Source: Phycisphaerales bacterium (lineage in GTDB: Bacteria > Planctomycetota > Phycisphaerae > Phycisphaerales > UBA1924). From it: a DNA stretch of 64,000 nucleotides. Below the pieces are notes generated by a model. That model saw only the letters and a list, made by a program, of their open reading frames with translations. It was not told the origin of the DNA and made no database searches. Where the stretch lies: NCBI GenBank assembly GCA_020853815.1, contig JADYYE010000108.1:1-64000 (forward strand). Direction: 5' to 3'. The position numbers were made by a program, and so were the translations under genes. Below, in pieces: positions 53,092 through 62,564 of the stretch (positions within the stretch are counted from its first letter, which is position 1; each line of letters starts with the position of its first letter).

Positions 53092-53775
53092 GTGGCGCAC
53101 TCAACTCCCAAACTGAACCGAGGCTGCTTTACCGTCGATTCGGCGGCGTATGTGGCCGGACTCAGCCGAGAATTGGTTCGCCGATGGGCTTTCGGTGTCG
53201 GCCGGGACCACAAGCCAGTCCTCATCGCCGAGGCCGATGGCGACTGCCTGACCTTCGTTGATGTGATTCAACTGATGTCGCTCCGGAATCTCCGCCGGGT
53301 GGAAGAGGTCCCGCTCGATCGAATTCAGCAGGCCATCCAGGTTGCCCACCACGACTATGGCATCGAGTTCCCGTTCGCGCGTCGCCATCAGACATACATG
53401 CTCGGCAAGGAGATCCTCCTCAACGTCGATGGCATCATGGTTCAGATTTCTGGCAAGCAAAGACACCAGCAGCTCGTGCCCCGCCTGGTAGCGAAGTACA
53501 TCAAAGAACTGAGCTTTGGATCAAACGGGCTCGCGAACTGCTACACCGCGATGCGGCGAGGAGCATATTCCGTGCAGCTCGATCCGATGCGAGCCCTCGG
53601 ACACCCCATGGTGTTGCCAGTGCACATGACCGTCGGTGCAATCGTCGAAGTTGTTCAGACAGAAGGATCTGTCGAACGGGCCGCAAGGATGCTGGATATT
53701 CCACGTGCCGCCGTGAAGCTCGCGACCGACTATGACGCGAAGCAACTGGCAGCGGTCTCGAGCAAGGCTGCGTGA
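53092..53775 (+). CDS. DUF433-like antitoxin
   Basis: A 227-residue protein. The N-terminal half looks like a MerR-type winged helix (FTVDSAAYVAGLSRELVRRW then LTFVDVIQLMSLRNLRRV). The C-terminal part (VHMTVGAIVEVVQTEGSVER, AARMLDIPRAAVKLATDYDA) is DUF433-like, a helical domain in antitoxins of PIN-like toxins. Translation starts at GTG. The stop overlaps the GTG start of the next gene (GTGA), the common antitoxin-toxin arrangement. It should bind the toxin and repress its own promoter. Confidence 0.75.
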   Translation: MAHSTPKLNRGCFTVDSAAYVAGLSRELVRRWAFGVGRDHKPVLIAEADGDCLTFVDVIQLMSLRNLRRVEEVPLDRIQQAIQVAHHDYGIEFPFARRHQTYMLGKEILLNVDGIMVQISGKQRHQQLVPRLVAKYIKELSFGSNGLANCYTAMRRGAYSVQLDPMRALGHPMVLPVHMTVGAIVEVVQTEGSVERAARMLDIPRAAVKLATDYDAKQLAAVSSKAA

Positions 53776-54284
53776 TCAAGAAGATTGTTCTCGACGAGAA
53801 CCTGTCACCGAGGATGGCCCAGGCCCTCCGCGCCTTTATCGCGCTCGACGAGGACTTCGATGATCTAGTCGTCGAGCACCTGCGGGATCTTGGCTATGGC
53901 GGTGAGGCTGATGACGTCTGGACCAAGAAGCTGAAGCCGTTCCGGACAACGCTGATTATCAGCAGCGATGCGGGCAAGAGAAAGCAGCCCAAGGGAACTC
54001 CGCTGCCCCAGATGGCGGATCAGCTTCGGATTCCGATCGTGTTCCTCTATGGGGAGCTTGGACAGCGATTCATGCTTGAACGCTTGCGAGCCTTGCTCGT
54101 GATGTGGCCAGACATCAAAGAGCATCTGCTCCGATCCAGAAGGCGTTCGATGTGGAGGATTAAGTGCTTGGCTCACCGGGGATACCGCCTCGAGGAATGG
54201 AGCCGGCGCAAGCCGAAGCAGCGGCAGTTCCCGTTCATGTTCGAGGGTGCAGAGACTGGAGACAATCGGAGCGGGCGAGGCTGA
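53772..54284 (+). CDS. PIN-like toxin (VapC45/DUF5615-type)
   Basis: A 170-residue protein starting at GTG inside GTGA. MIKKIVLDENLSPRMAQAL gives the first acidic residues of a PIN-like fold. DLGYGGEADDVWTKKL and TTLIISSDAGKRKQPKGTPL supply others (the Asp of SSD), and VFLYGELGQRFMLERLRALL closes the domain. These patterns fit the PIN-like domains paired with DUF433 antitoxins, putative Mg-dependent ribonucleases. The last ~40 residues are basic (RRSMWRIKCLAHRGYRLEEW). The pair probably helps keep the element in the host. It converges on the giant phage-like gene. Confidence 0.7.
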   Translation: MIKKIVLDENLSPRMAQALRAFIALDEDFDDLVVEHLRDLGYGGEADDVWTKKLKPFRTTLIISSDAGKRKQPKGTPLPQMADQLRIPIVFLYGELGQRFMLERLRALLVMWPDIKEHLLRSRRRSMWRIKCLAHRGYRLEEWSRRKPKQRQFPFMFEGAETGDNRSGRG

Positions 54285-54308
54285 ACATCGTCCGCCAGGC
54301 ACGGTGAT

Positions 54309-57300
54309 TTACCGCCCCGCCCCCGCCTTCGGCAGAACGATCGACTCGGGGACCACGGGCGCGCCGGTGGTTTGGTGCAGCAGCCGCAGCCACAGCAAAT
54401 TTTGAAACGGCGTGAGTTTCGCCGCCATCCGCCCCGACTCGCGGTCAAACTGGCCCGACGCCAGCCGCCCCGAGAGCCGCATCGCCGTGTCCAGGTCCGC
54501 CGCGACGGGACCGAAGAACGTGAGCGCCTTGCCCGCCTCAACATGCCGCGCCGACGTTGACGACGCCGCCGCGCCAAAGACGTTGCATGGGCTCCACGGC
54601 ACGCCCAGGGCGTCCGCGACCGCCACGGGCCTATCGAACCACCCGGCCAGGCCGGAGCGTCCCCACGCCGCGTAGACGCCGCCCATCGGGTTCTCGCGCC
54701 ACATCTTGATCGAGTCATCGAACGACCGCCGCCCCGACAGGTGCGAGGCGATCGCGTCGCTCAAGGCGCCGAGGAAGAGGTACGTCGCCCACGTCGAGAG
54801 CTGCATCCGCGCCGGCATCTGCGCCATGAGCCGAAGCCGCTGGTTCCCGAAGCCGTAGGAGAACGACTGAAACTGGTTGAACAACCGGCCCCAGATCGAT
54901 TGATTGATGATCGGCCGATCGAACACGCCCGGCGTCACAACCAGCGACCGCGAGACCTCGCCGTTGAGGTTGGCGATGATCCTGTCGAGGAACCGCTGCC
55001 CCGCCTCATCGACCGACCACTCCGCAAAATTGGGCTTCACGAAACCATCGTGGGCCATGTACTCCGCGAACGTCGGGAGCGTCTCGCGCACCGGAGTATC
55101 GTCGGGCATCAACCCGTGTTCGTAGATCATCCGATGGAACCAGCCCGCCGAGCTCGACTCGACGGACCCGGCCGTCAGGCCCATGCGGTTCACCCAGGAG
55201 GCGAGATAGCCGTCGCCGGGAAGCCCGACCTTGGCGAATGCGGCCTTGCGGCTCATGCCGCCGTCGATCAGCTCGCGGGCCCGGAGGGTCCGCTTCGACA
55301 TGTTGACGAGTCGATCGATCGCGGTGCCGCCCGACGCGGCCTTCATCGTGTTCGTGATCGACGCGATCAGCGACACTCGCGATTGCACGTCGCCCGCGGC
55401 CTCGAGTCCGCGCTCCGCCGCGGCCGTCGCCCGGCGAACGATGCCCTCGCCGATGCCCGCGTTCGTCGTCATCGCGTCCACGTCGGCGAGTGATCGCGTT
55501 CGGGCGATGCCATCGAACACCACGCCGATTGCTTCGAGGTCCCGGCGCGGCAGGGTTTTCAGGTTGAACAGGGCGCGGGGGATCATCGCCCACGAGGACG
55601 GCCGCGCCATCATGTACATCGACACCGGAGCCAGGTCGTTGAGCTGCGCCCACGCGACCGAGCCCAGTTTGTTCAGGTACGAAATCCGCCCCGCCGTGCG
55701 CCCCATGAACTGCAGCGCCGCGAACACGCCGTTCCCGTCGAGCGGGTTGCGGCCTTCCAGCATCGCCAGGGGGATACCAACGTCGCGTTCAATGCGCGAC
55801 CGCAGGCGACGCACGAAGGGAACCAGCGAGCCCGAGCCGCCGACCTTGCGGGCCGATCGGGTGTCCGCGTAGCGGGCGAACGAATCGAGCGTGTCGACCG
55901 TCTCGCGGAGGTAGGTGAGCAGGCCCGCGCCGTCCTCCACCCGCGAGCCGTCGGAAAGCCGCACGCCGCCCCAGGTCCCATCGTTGAGCTGGATCGCGCG
56001 GCGCACCGCGATCCGTCCGCCCATCGTGCGGGAGTATCGCATCAAGACATCTTCGAGGTCTTTGACGAGGAAGTCGGAGAGCGCCGCCTCATCGATCGTG
56101 AGCGTCCGGGCCGCGGCGTGATTCTCCCCGCCGCCGATGCCGACCACACCATGCCGCTCGCGCGGGGCCGTGATCGTGTCGAATGCCGCCTGCGCGTTCC
56201 GGCGATACCAGCCGGGCAGGAGCGCCCGGTATGCCTCGCGCATATCGGCGGGAAGGTCGGATTCGGCCAGTCGCACCCGCTTGGGCGGCTTGGACATGGC
56301 CGCCCCGTCCGCCGGCGTTTCGTCGATCGCATCGATCGGGGCGCCGAGGTCCGGCTCCGCCGCCTTGGTCAGCGTGTCGCGTGTGGCGACGAGGGGCTCG
56401 GACTCCGGCACGGTAAACGTGTATTCGTCGGGGTCGGTTTCGATGATGCTGTTGAGCCGCCGCGACTCGACGTGATCGAACACCCGGAGCCTCAGCGTCC
56501 CATCGTCGCCGATACCGGCCACCCCGATCGCGATGTCCTCACCGAGCCACCAGTGATCCCCGACCGCGAGCTGTCGCCCGTCAAGGTCCACGAGCGTTTG
56601 GCCCTTGAGGTGTCCAGCCCTGGACGCCCATGCGCTCATGGCGCGGAAGCGGGCGAGCGGGTTCGTCATTGCCGCCTGACCAGTGAAGATGTCGCGGAGC
56701 GTTTCCTCGATCGGCTGGCGCGTGGAGCGCCCGCGGCTTCCCATGCCCGACCAGTCGCCCAGGACCGCCTTGGCGCGCTCGTCGATCTCGGCCCGCGTCA
56801 CCGCCTTGAATCCCGCCTCTTCCGCCGCCGTGACTCGACGCTTGGCCCGGAGCAGTTCGCCGATGCGGGTTTGGTCGAGGCGCTCCGCGACTTGGGGAAT
56901 GACCAACCGCTCATCGGGGGTGATCGGCTTGCCCTCGCGGAGCAGGTCATTCCGCGCGAACGAGTCCGCGACTTTGGCCTTGAATTCGCCCTCGCGGGCC
57001 AGCACTTCGGGGACGTTGTAGACGCGCGGCAGGTAGGCCGCGGGATCGACGCCCTTGGGGAGCATCCCCGTTCGAATGCCCTCTTCGGCCATCCGCCCCA
57101 TGTAGCCGCGCACCAGGTCCGCCCCGTCCCGTACCGCCTTGGGCACGTCAGCCGGGAGCGTCGCCTCGAAACCGAGGCTCGCCGCGTTTTCGCGGCGGAG
57201 CAGGTCCGCGACCGCCGCTTGGTACCCCGAGTAGTCGAATCGGGTGCCGATCGGTTTGCCGTCGTAGACGAGCGAATCGCCCTCGCGCCGGGCCGCGACG

Positions 57301-58682
57301 TATCGCTTCCGCAACTCCAGGCGGGTCGCTTCCATCCAGCCATCGGTAACGGCTTTGAGGTTCTCAGCCGCGACGGGCGATTCGTAGTTGAGCGGGTCCA
57401 GCGCCGCGCCCTTGGTGATCGTCGTGGCGCTCCCTGAGAGCGTCCGGTAGACGTCGGCCACTCGCCCGAGCATCGATTGGGCCAAGCGTCCGCCGGGCGT
57501 CACGGAGGCCGCCAGGTTCGCGTAGCGGGTCGTCAGGCCCGAGACCATCGAATCGATCGCGCCGTACCCCGCAAAATCAGCGGGCGACGCCGCCAGGTTG
57601 AGCGACGGGTGATCGAGGATCGCCTTGACCTCGCTGGTCAGGTCGTAAACCCACTGGTCCGGGTGATCGACCACGACAAGCTGTTTCCCCGCCGCGGCGT
57701 ACTTGGTGCGAAGCTGGTCCAGCACCGCCGCGGCTTCGTCGCCGTCGCGATGCAGGGCGGAGACGGTTCGATTGTCGAGTGGTTCATCGGCGAGGATGCG
57801 ATCGAGGTTGGCCTTGCCGCGTGCAAGCTCGTCCGCGATCGTGACGCGGGCAAGATCGGCGTCGCTCTTGACCGCGACGGGATCGAACGGACGCGCCACC
57901 GGTTCGGCAAGGACGTGCTCCAGGTCGCGCCGGAGTTGCCCGATTCGCCGCGATTGCAGCCATCCACCGACCGCGCCTTGGAAGGCGGGGCTGGTCAGCA
58001 GGCCAATGCCGGCGCCGAACCCGGCACCCGACACCGCCGCCATCGTCTCATTCGACAGGCCCGGCGTGTCCGACGCGGGCTGCAGGGCGTTGTGGAACTT
58101 TTCCAGGCCCAGATTGATCGCCGCCATCGTGCCGGCGGCCTTCGCCACCCGCGCCGCCGTGGTCCCGGCCCGCGCGAGCTTGAGCGCTGCGCCGAACGGG
58201 AGCAGGTTCACGGGATCTCCGATCATGCTTCCGGCCATCGTCAGCGCCGCGTTGCCGGTCCCGGCGCGATGAACCGTCTCGGCGTCCTCAAAGAACCGCC
58301 GACCCGTGAGCAGGTCCCACTCGAATCGGTCGGGATTCGACGATCCGTCGAATTGCCCGCGCTCAACCAGGGCCCGGACGATCGGGTCGTCACGCAGGCG
58401 CGGCGTCTCTTCGATGTGGCGGTACGGATTGAACCCAGGTTCGACGGTGTTGCGGGGTCCGAATCCGGCGTCGAGGATCGATTGCACCATCGACATCCCG
58501 GCGCGTGCCCGCCAGGTCTCGCCGAGCGTCGGCGGATGCTCCGCCGCCTGCGCCGTGCGCATCGCGGGGGTTTGGGCGAGCGGATCGCCCCGATCGGCCA
58601 GGGCCGCAATCTGCCCGAGGCGATCGAGCTCGCCGGGAAAGGTCGCACCGGCTTCGGCGGGATCGACGGCGATGATCGGCAT
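54309..58682 (-). CDS. Giant phage virion protein, T7 gp16-like (ejection protein candidate)
   Basis: A 1457-residue protein. An N-terminal hydrophobic region (about residues 145-240: AALTMAGSMIGDPVNLLPFG, then AAVSGAGFGAGIGLLTSPAF) could span a membrane. Long helical and mixed regions follow, then blocks seen in large podophage virion proteins: SYLNKLGSVAWAQLNDLAPV, WGRLFNQFQSFSYGFGNQRL and LTPFQNLLWLRLLHQTTGAP at the end. In T7, gp16 is ejected into the cell envelope with gp14 and gp15 to form a DNA conduit. The transglycosylase domain of T7 gp16 is not apparent here. Its start ATG overlaps the stop of the upstream gene. The family assignment is by eye only. Confidence 0.6.
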   Translation of the reverse strand: MPIIAVDPAEAGATFPGELDRLGQIAALADRGDPLAQTPAMRTAQAAEHPPTLGETWRARAGMSMVQSILDAGFGPRNTVEPGFNPYRHIEETPRLRDDPIVRALVERGQFDGSSNPDRFEWDLLTGRRFFEDAETVHRAGTGNAALTMAGSMIGDPVNLLPFGAALKLARAGTTAARVAKAAGTMAAINLGLEKFHNALQPASDTPGLSNETMAAVSGAGFGAGIGLLTSPAFQGAVGGWLQSRRIGQLRRDLEHVLAEPVARPFDPVAVKSDADLARVTIADELARGKANLDRILADEPLDNRTVSALHRDGDEAAAVLDQLRTKYAAAGKQLVVVDHPDQWVYDLTSEVKAILDHPSLNLAASPADFAGYGAIDSMVSGLTTRYANLAASVTPGGRLAQSMLGRVADVYRTLSGSATTITKGAALDPLNYESPVAAENLKAVTDGWMEATRLELRKRYVAARREGDSLVYDGKPIGTRFDYSGYQAAVADLLRRENAASLGFEATLPADVPKAVRDGADLVRGYMGRMAEEGIRTGMLPKGVDPAAYLPRVYNVPEVLAREGEFKAKVADSFARNDLLREGKPITPDERLVIPQVAERLDQTRIGELLRAKRRVTAAEEAGFKAVTRAEIDERAKAVLGDWSGMGSRGRSTRQPIEETLRDIFTGQAAMTNPLARFRAMSAWASRAGHLKGQTLVDLDGRQLAVGDHWWLGEDIAIGVAGIGDDGTLRLRVFDHVESRRLNSIIETDPDEYTFTVPESEPLVATRDTLTKAAEPDLGAPIDAIDETPADGAAMSKPPKRVRLAESDLPADMREAYRALLPGWYRRNAQAAFDTITAPRERHGVVGIGGGENHAAARTLTIDEAALSDFLVKDLEDVLMRYSRTMGGRIAVRRAIQLNDGTWGGVRLSDGSRVEDGAGLLTYLRETVDTLDSFARYADTRSARKVGGSGSLVPFVRRLRSRIERDVGIPLAMLEGRNPLDGNGVFAALQFMGRTAGRISYLNKLGSVAWAQLNDLAPVSMYMMARPSSWAMIPRALFNLKTLPRRDLEAIGVVFDGIARTRSLADVDAMTTNAGIGEGIVRRATAAAERGLEAAGDVQSRVSLIASITNTMKAASGGTAIDRLVNMSKRTLRARELIDGGMSRKAAFAKVGLPGDGYLASWVNRMGLTAGSVESSSAGWFHRMIYEHGLMPDDTPVRETLPTFAEYMAHDGFVKPNFAEWSVDEAGQRFLDRIIANLNGEVSRSLVVTPGVFDRPIINQSIWGRLFNQFQSFSYGFGNQRLRLMAQMPARMQLSTWATYLFLGALSDAIASHLSGRRSFDDSIKMWRENPMGGVYAAWGRSGLAGWFDRPVAVADALGVPWSPCNVFGAAASSTSARHVEAGKALTFFGPVAADLDTAMRLSGRLASGQFDRESGRMAAKLTPFQNLLWLRLLHQTTGAPVVPESIVLPKAGAGR

Positions 58683-60994
58683 CAGAATTCTCCGGGGCGC
58701 TTGCGTCCCATCCGGCGCATGTACTCGGTGTCGGTTTCGCTCGGCAGGCGAGGAGGCAGGAGGAAGTTCATCGCGCCGCCGGCGGGCTTGAAGTTGCCCG
58801 CCTTCTGATCCAGCAATCGCCGGAACTCGGCGTTCTGCGTCGCGAGCTTGTCGGAGGGCCGGAAGATCAGAACACGTCCCTGCGCGTCGGTGATCGGATC
58901 GCCGTCGCCGTTCAGGAACGCCCAGCCCATGCGCGAGGTCGGATCGACGCCGGGCCCGGTCGCGGGCTCGAGCATCGGACGCATCGCCGCGACATCCGCG
59001 GGATCATGTCCGGCCGCGGTCAGATCGGCCTTGGCTTCGTCCTCGAAGCCGTCGCCCCAGCGAAGACCCTCAGGCATCCGCAGGCCGCGCCCGCGATCGA
59101 TCAGGACCGGCGAGACGACATCGCCCCACCGAACGAAGTCGATCGAGTTCTCGACCTTGGACTTCGCGTAGGTCTCCGCCGACTGGAGCGCTTGCTCGCG
59201 GGGCAGGCGGGTCCGCAGCTCGCGGAATCGATCCGCGTACCACTTCGACGCAAGGCTCGTCACGTCCTGCCCCGGCGTGCCCATGCTGGGATCGGGATTC
59301 AGGAAGTCGAATCCCAGGAGCGTGTCTTTGGTGTGCGGGAAGTCCTCCCGCGCCGCCTTGATGATCTCTCCGGCCTTGACGGTCGGATCGATCTTGTCGC
59401 GCTTCAGGTCCGCAAGAACATCGTCGCCGGGCTTCTCGGCAGGAGGTTCGGCCGCGAGCGTGTCGCGGATCAGCGACAGTGACTTGGGCGCGGTGCTCTG
59501 GTTGCTCAGGCGGCCCCTTGCGTACTCATCCGCCGCCGCGGTAAGCGCCGGCTCGAGCTTGGGACCGGCCGCGTCGACCAGATCGGCGAACAAGCGGGGG
59601 GAACCGGCTGCGATCATGCCGACCGCGCGGGCGGCGCCGGCCGAATCGTTCGCGTCGGACCCGGTGAGATTGGCGACCAGCGTTTCCGAGATTGAGCGTG
59701 GAAGGATGCGAGCGCGAAGGACCGACGCCGCGAGATCATCGGGGCGGGCGACGCGACCAAGGCCGTCGATGATCCCGGCACCCTTGAGCACGTCATCAAA
59801 CGCCGCGCCGTCCGCCGCGCTGGTCAGGTAGCCGGGAGCGCCCGAGAGCACCAGCGAAACCCGCTGCCGCGCCACGTCTCGCGCCGTCACGTCGGCGGCC
59901 TGGTTGAGCAGGGCTCGACCGCGATCCGGATCGAGGTAGTCGACCGCGCCGGGGTCGCGCTTGGTGGCTTCGCCCACGCGCTCCGCGAGCGTCGCGGGGT
60001 CGATCTCGCCGCGTAGGACCTTTCCGGAAAGCGCGTCCGCAAATCGACTCTGGGCCGTGTGAACCACAAAGCCGCGAAGCGCGACGGCCTTCTCCGCCCC
60101 GAGGTTTCCCGCCTCATGCTCGGCGTCGATCGCCGCGACGACGGATTCGGGGAGTTCGCCGCCCTGACCGATGTCGCCGATGAGGCCATAGACGCGGGCT
60201 TCGGCGAGCTGGCCTCGCTCGCGCTGCAGGCGTGCGATCGTGTCGGCGAATTCACGCTCCGCCGCTTGGCGTTGCGCTGGGAACAGATCGCCCAGGGCTT
60301 TGTTCGCCGCGTTGAACGTGCCAGCGTCGCCCGACTTCGATGCGGCGTCGAGCGCGGGAAGGACGAGCTTTCCGACCAGTTCGGATTCGGGCACGTTGGG
60401 GTAGAGCTTCCGCGATTCACTCACGCGAGCCAGCATCGCCGCCGCATCCGTCTCGACGGTGTTTGCCTGCGATCGGAGAGCGAGGTCTTCACTCTGCGCC
60501 TGGTCCGCCATCGCGCGACGGTGCGCGTAGATTTCGCGCACGATGCTCGGCACCGCGAGCCGCGCGTAGTAGTCCCGATAGGCCTCGGGGCGGTCGGCGG
60601 AATGTTGTTTCACGTACTCCGTGGCAAACTCTTCCGGAGTGAGTCCGTCGGGCACGACAAGCTTGCGACTCCAAATCTCGTCCGCGATGCGAGGAAGCGC
60701 CGTGCCGACCGCGAGCCGCGCGGCGCCCTCGTGCGACGCCTTGGCGAGTTCGTCGATGCGTTGTTGCTCGATCGCCATTCGGCGCTTCTCTTCGGCGATG
60801 TCGCCGGCGAGTCGCCCGGCGTATCCGATGCCGCGAAGGATGCTGTCGGCCAGCTGCGCGCCGCGATCCTCGGTGTATGGAAGCGGAACGACGCCGGGCG
60901 CATTGAGCGTTTGGGTCACTCCGACCGAAGGAATCGGGATCGGTTGATTGCGCACGATCGCGCCGGGGGGGCCGGGCATTTCAAACTGGGTCAT
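58682..60994 (-). CDS. Phage internal virion protein, T7 gp15-like candidate
   Basis: A 770-residue mostly helical protein. It starts MTQFEMPGPPGAIVRNQPIP and has long charged helices (IAEEKRRMAIEQQRIDELAK, AAMLARVSESRKLYP), a middle region of helical repeats, and a C-terminal half ending RLPSETDTEYMRRMGRKRPG. Size, helical content and position directly before the gp16-like gene suggest the gp15-type internal virion protein of podophages. No enzymatic motif is visible. The ATG at 60,994 overlaps the stop of the upstream gene (ATGA), and its own stop overlaps the next start, so translation is tightly coupled. Confidence 0.55.
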   Translation of the reverse strand: MTQFEMPGPPGAIVRNQPIPIPSVGVTQTLNAPGVVPLPYTEDRGAQLADSILRGIGYAGRLAGDIAEEKRRMAIEQQRIDELAKASHEGAARLAVGTALPRIADEIWSRKLVVPDGLTPEEFATEYVKQHSADRPEAYRDYYARLAVPSIVREIYAHRRAMADQAQSEDLALRSQANTVETDAAAMLARVSESRKLYPNVPESELVGKLVLPALDAASKSGDAGTFNAANKALGDLFPAQRQAAEREFADTIARLQRERGQLAEARVYGLIGDIGQGGELPESVVAAIDAEHEAGNLGAEKAVALRGFVVHTAQSRFADALSGKVLRGEIDPATLAERVGEATKRDPGAVDYLDPDRGRALLNQAADVTARDVARQRVSLVLSGAPGYLTSAADGAAFDDVLKGAGIIDGLGRVARPDDLAASVLRARILPRSISETLVANLTGSDANDSAGAARAVGMIAAGSPRLFADLVDAAGPKLEPALTAAADEYARGRLSNQSTAPKSLSLIRDTLAAEPPAEKPGDDVLADLKRDKIDPTVKAGEIIKAAREDFPHTKDTLLGFDFLNPDPSMGTPGQDVTSLASKWYADRFRELRTRLPREQALQSAETYAKSKVENSIDFVRWGDVVSPVLIDRGRGLRMPEGLRWGDGFEDEAKADLTAAGHDPADVAAMRPMLEPATGPGVDPTSRMGWAFLNGDGDPITDAQGRVLIFRPSDKLATQNAEFRRLLDQKAGNFKPAGGAMNFLLPPRLPSETDTEYMRRMGRKRPGEF

Positions 60995-61284
60995 TGGGTA
61001 ACGTTCTCGCTTTCTCGGTTGGCGATTTCTTCGATCGCCTGAGCGATGAACTCTTCGACGCGAACGGCCTCTCCAAGCGAGGCCCACAAGTAGGACTCTG
61101 GCGTTCGCGGCGTGTCGTTCGGAATCACGGACAGAAGCGATCTTGTCGTTCCGTGCGCGAGCGCGAGAACGTGCAGAAGCGAACGGGCGAGTGGAACTTT
61201 CCGCGATGAAGGATCGAGCTTGCCCATCGCCTCGGTCGCACGGCGAACGAACGTGTCGAGATGATCCGGCGCGAGGTTGTTCAT
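60991..61284 (-). CDS. Small hypothetical phage-like protein (97 aa)
   Basis: A 97-residue helical protein (DTFVRRATEAMGKLDPSSRK, ARSLLHVLALAHGTTRSLLS) of unknown function. It overlaps both neighbours by 4 nt (ATGA at each end), so it belongs to the virion-gene operon. No domain is recognised. Confidence 0.65.
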   Translation of the reverse strand: MNNLAPDHLDTFVRRATEAMGKLDPSSRKVPLARSLLHVLALAHGTTRSLLSVIPNDTPRTPESYLWASLGEAVRVEEFIAQAIEEIANRESENVTQ

Positions 61285-61664
61285 GGCCTTACTCCTACCA
61301 GCGCGACGGACTCGCCCCGCGCCTTGCGTTCTTCAAGCTCGCGCACCTCGGCAACGAGCGCGTCACGCTCTCGACGACGAAGCTCCATGAGATCGTCGAG
61401 CTTGACCGCAACCGTGGGCCGCCACTTCCAGTCGGATCGCTCGGGACAGCCCGCCGTAATCCAGTCACGAATCTCCGCCACCCGCCACACGCGCGATTCG
61501 CCGAACAGGATCGGCGATGGGACGTATCCCGCGCGATCAAGCTCATGCAGCTGCGAGCGCGAGCAATTCAACAACCTGCTCAACTCAAACGCGCGCAGCA
61601 AGAGCCGCTCGCCAAGTGGGAGCGGACGAAGGCCGGCGCGAGTTTGAGTTCCGTCCTTTGGCAC
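61281..61664 (-). CDS. Small protein with helix-turn-helix (AlpA/Nu1-like) domain
   Basis: A 127-residue protein. The segment LLLRAFELSRLLNCSRSQLH followed by ELDRAGYVPSPILFGESRVW and RVAEIRDWITAGCP is a typical HTH_17/AlpA-like winged helix: recognition helix, wing, then W-x-x-x-E-I-x-x-W. A coiled-coil-like C-terminus follows. Such domains occur in excisionases, AlpA regulators and Nu1-type small terminase subunits. Which applies here is open. Being inside the virion operon, it may be a regulator or a packaging protein. Confidence 0.7.
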   Translation of the reverse strand: MPKDGTQTRAGLRPLPLGERLLLRAFELSRLLNCSRSQLHELDRAGYVPSPILFGESRVWRVAEIRDWITAGCPERSDWKWRPTVAVKLDDLMELRRRERDALVAEVRELEERKARGESVALVGVRP

Positions 61665-61680
61665 AAGTCACTCGGATTCG

Positions 61681-62106
61681 CTAGAGCGCCGCGAGGGTTC
61701 GGGAGTCGTCACGACGCCTAGATTCCAGGTCGCGGCGCGCGTCGCGTTCTTCGAGGAGCGACCGCTTCCGTTCGAGTAACTCGCCAATCGACCCGACGAT
61801 CTGGGCGTCGATCTCGCTGATCTCGGCCCCGATCTGTTCGTAGCTGGGCACGTCGGCAAGCGACGCTTCCAGCGACGCGATCTTGTGTTTGTACTCGCGT
61901 ATCTTTCGAATCCGATCGAGCTCCGCGTCAACCTGACCAAAGCTCTTTCGACCCGACGCGATTTCATCCGCGATCGCTTTGGTTGCGCCGCCATCTCCGT
62001 CCAGATGCGCTTGGAGCACGCCCGCCCACTCATGAGCGAGTGCTTCCTCCGCGGCCATGCGTTCTGCCCGCTGAGCAAACACGGCGGTCGAGAGCTTGTC
62101 GTTCAT
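61681..62106 (-). CDS. Coiled-coil hypothetical phage-like protein
   Basis: A 141-residue, highly charged protein. Most of it is a predicted coiled coil (SFGQVDAELDRIRKIREYKH, KIASLEASLADVPSYEQIGA, then EISEIDAQIVGSIGELLERK). It could be a scaffolding or structural helper. It sits between the HTH gene (16-nt gap) and a small gene whose stop is 1 nt upstream. No family is recognised. Confidence 0.65.
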   Translation of the reverse strand: MNDKLSTAVFAQRAERMAAEEALAHEWAGVLQAHLDGDGGATKAIADEIASGRKSFGQVDAELDRIRKIREYKHKIASLEASLADVPSYEQIGAEISEIDAQIVGSIGELLERKRSLLEERDARRDLESRRRDDSRTLAAL

Positions 62107-62107
62107 G

Positions 62108-62320
62108 TCATTTCACTCCCAGTGTGTCGAGCCCGTCGGCCCAGACCGAAGCCGGCGTCACACCCAGTCGGCGTGCTACTTCAAGTACGGCGGGAGACTG
62201 CAACTCGACGAGCGCCTGCATCACGTCGGCCTTGCTCTCAAATGGAGCTCCTCCGCAGCTGCGCAGAACCTTCGCGGCTTCGGACTTGTCGAGCTTGCGG
62301 ACGTTTCTTGGCAGGGGCAT
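62108..62320 (-). CDS. Small hypothetical protein (70 aa)
   Basis: A 70-residue protein (MPLPRNVRKLDKSEAAKVLR ... VARRLGVTPASVWADGLDTL). AAGGAG stands 6 nt before the ATG at 62,320, which decides that start over 62,401. The C-terminal helices might be an HTH, but this is not certain. It belongs to the leftward operon. Confidence 0.6.
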   Translation of the reverse strand: MPLPRNVRKLDKSEAAKVLRSCGGAPFESKADVMQALVELQSPAVLEVARRLGVTPASVWADGLDTLGVK

Positions 62321-62331
62321 CGCGATCTCCT

Positions 62332-62526
62332 TCACACCGCCGACGACACGGACTTGTGCGTCGCGCGAACCTTGTCCATCAACGACTCGTCCGTATTCCA
62401 AGGCAAACCGCGTCGGCGCTCGGACTCGTTGATTGCGGCGAGCATTTCGCGATTGCTCCCGAATCCGCCTCTCTCAACTGATTCCCGCACTTCGCGTCTG
62501 AGTTTCTCTTGCGCGGTCTCTTCCAT
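62332..62526 (-). CDS. Small hypothetical protein (64 aa)
   Basis: A 64-residue charged helical protein (MEETAQEKLRREVRESVERG, NREMLAAINESERRRGLPWN) with AGAGG ahead of its ATG. It has no recognised family and lies 11 nt ahead of the next operon gene. Confidence 0.55.
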   Translation of the reverse strand: MEETAQEKLRREVRESVERGGFGSNREMLAAINESERRRGLPWNTDESLMDKVRATHKSVSSAV

Positions 62527-62564
62527 GGCTGCACCTCTGTGAATCCAATAAAAGCGAACGGCGA

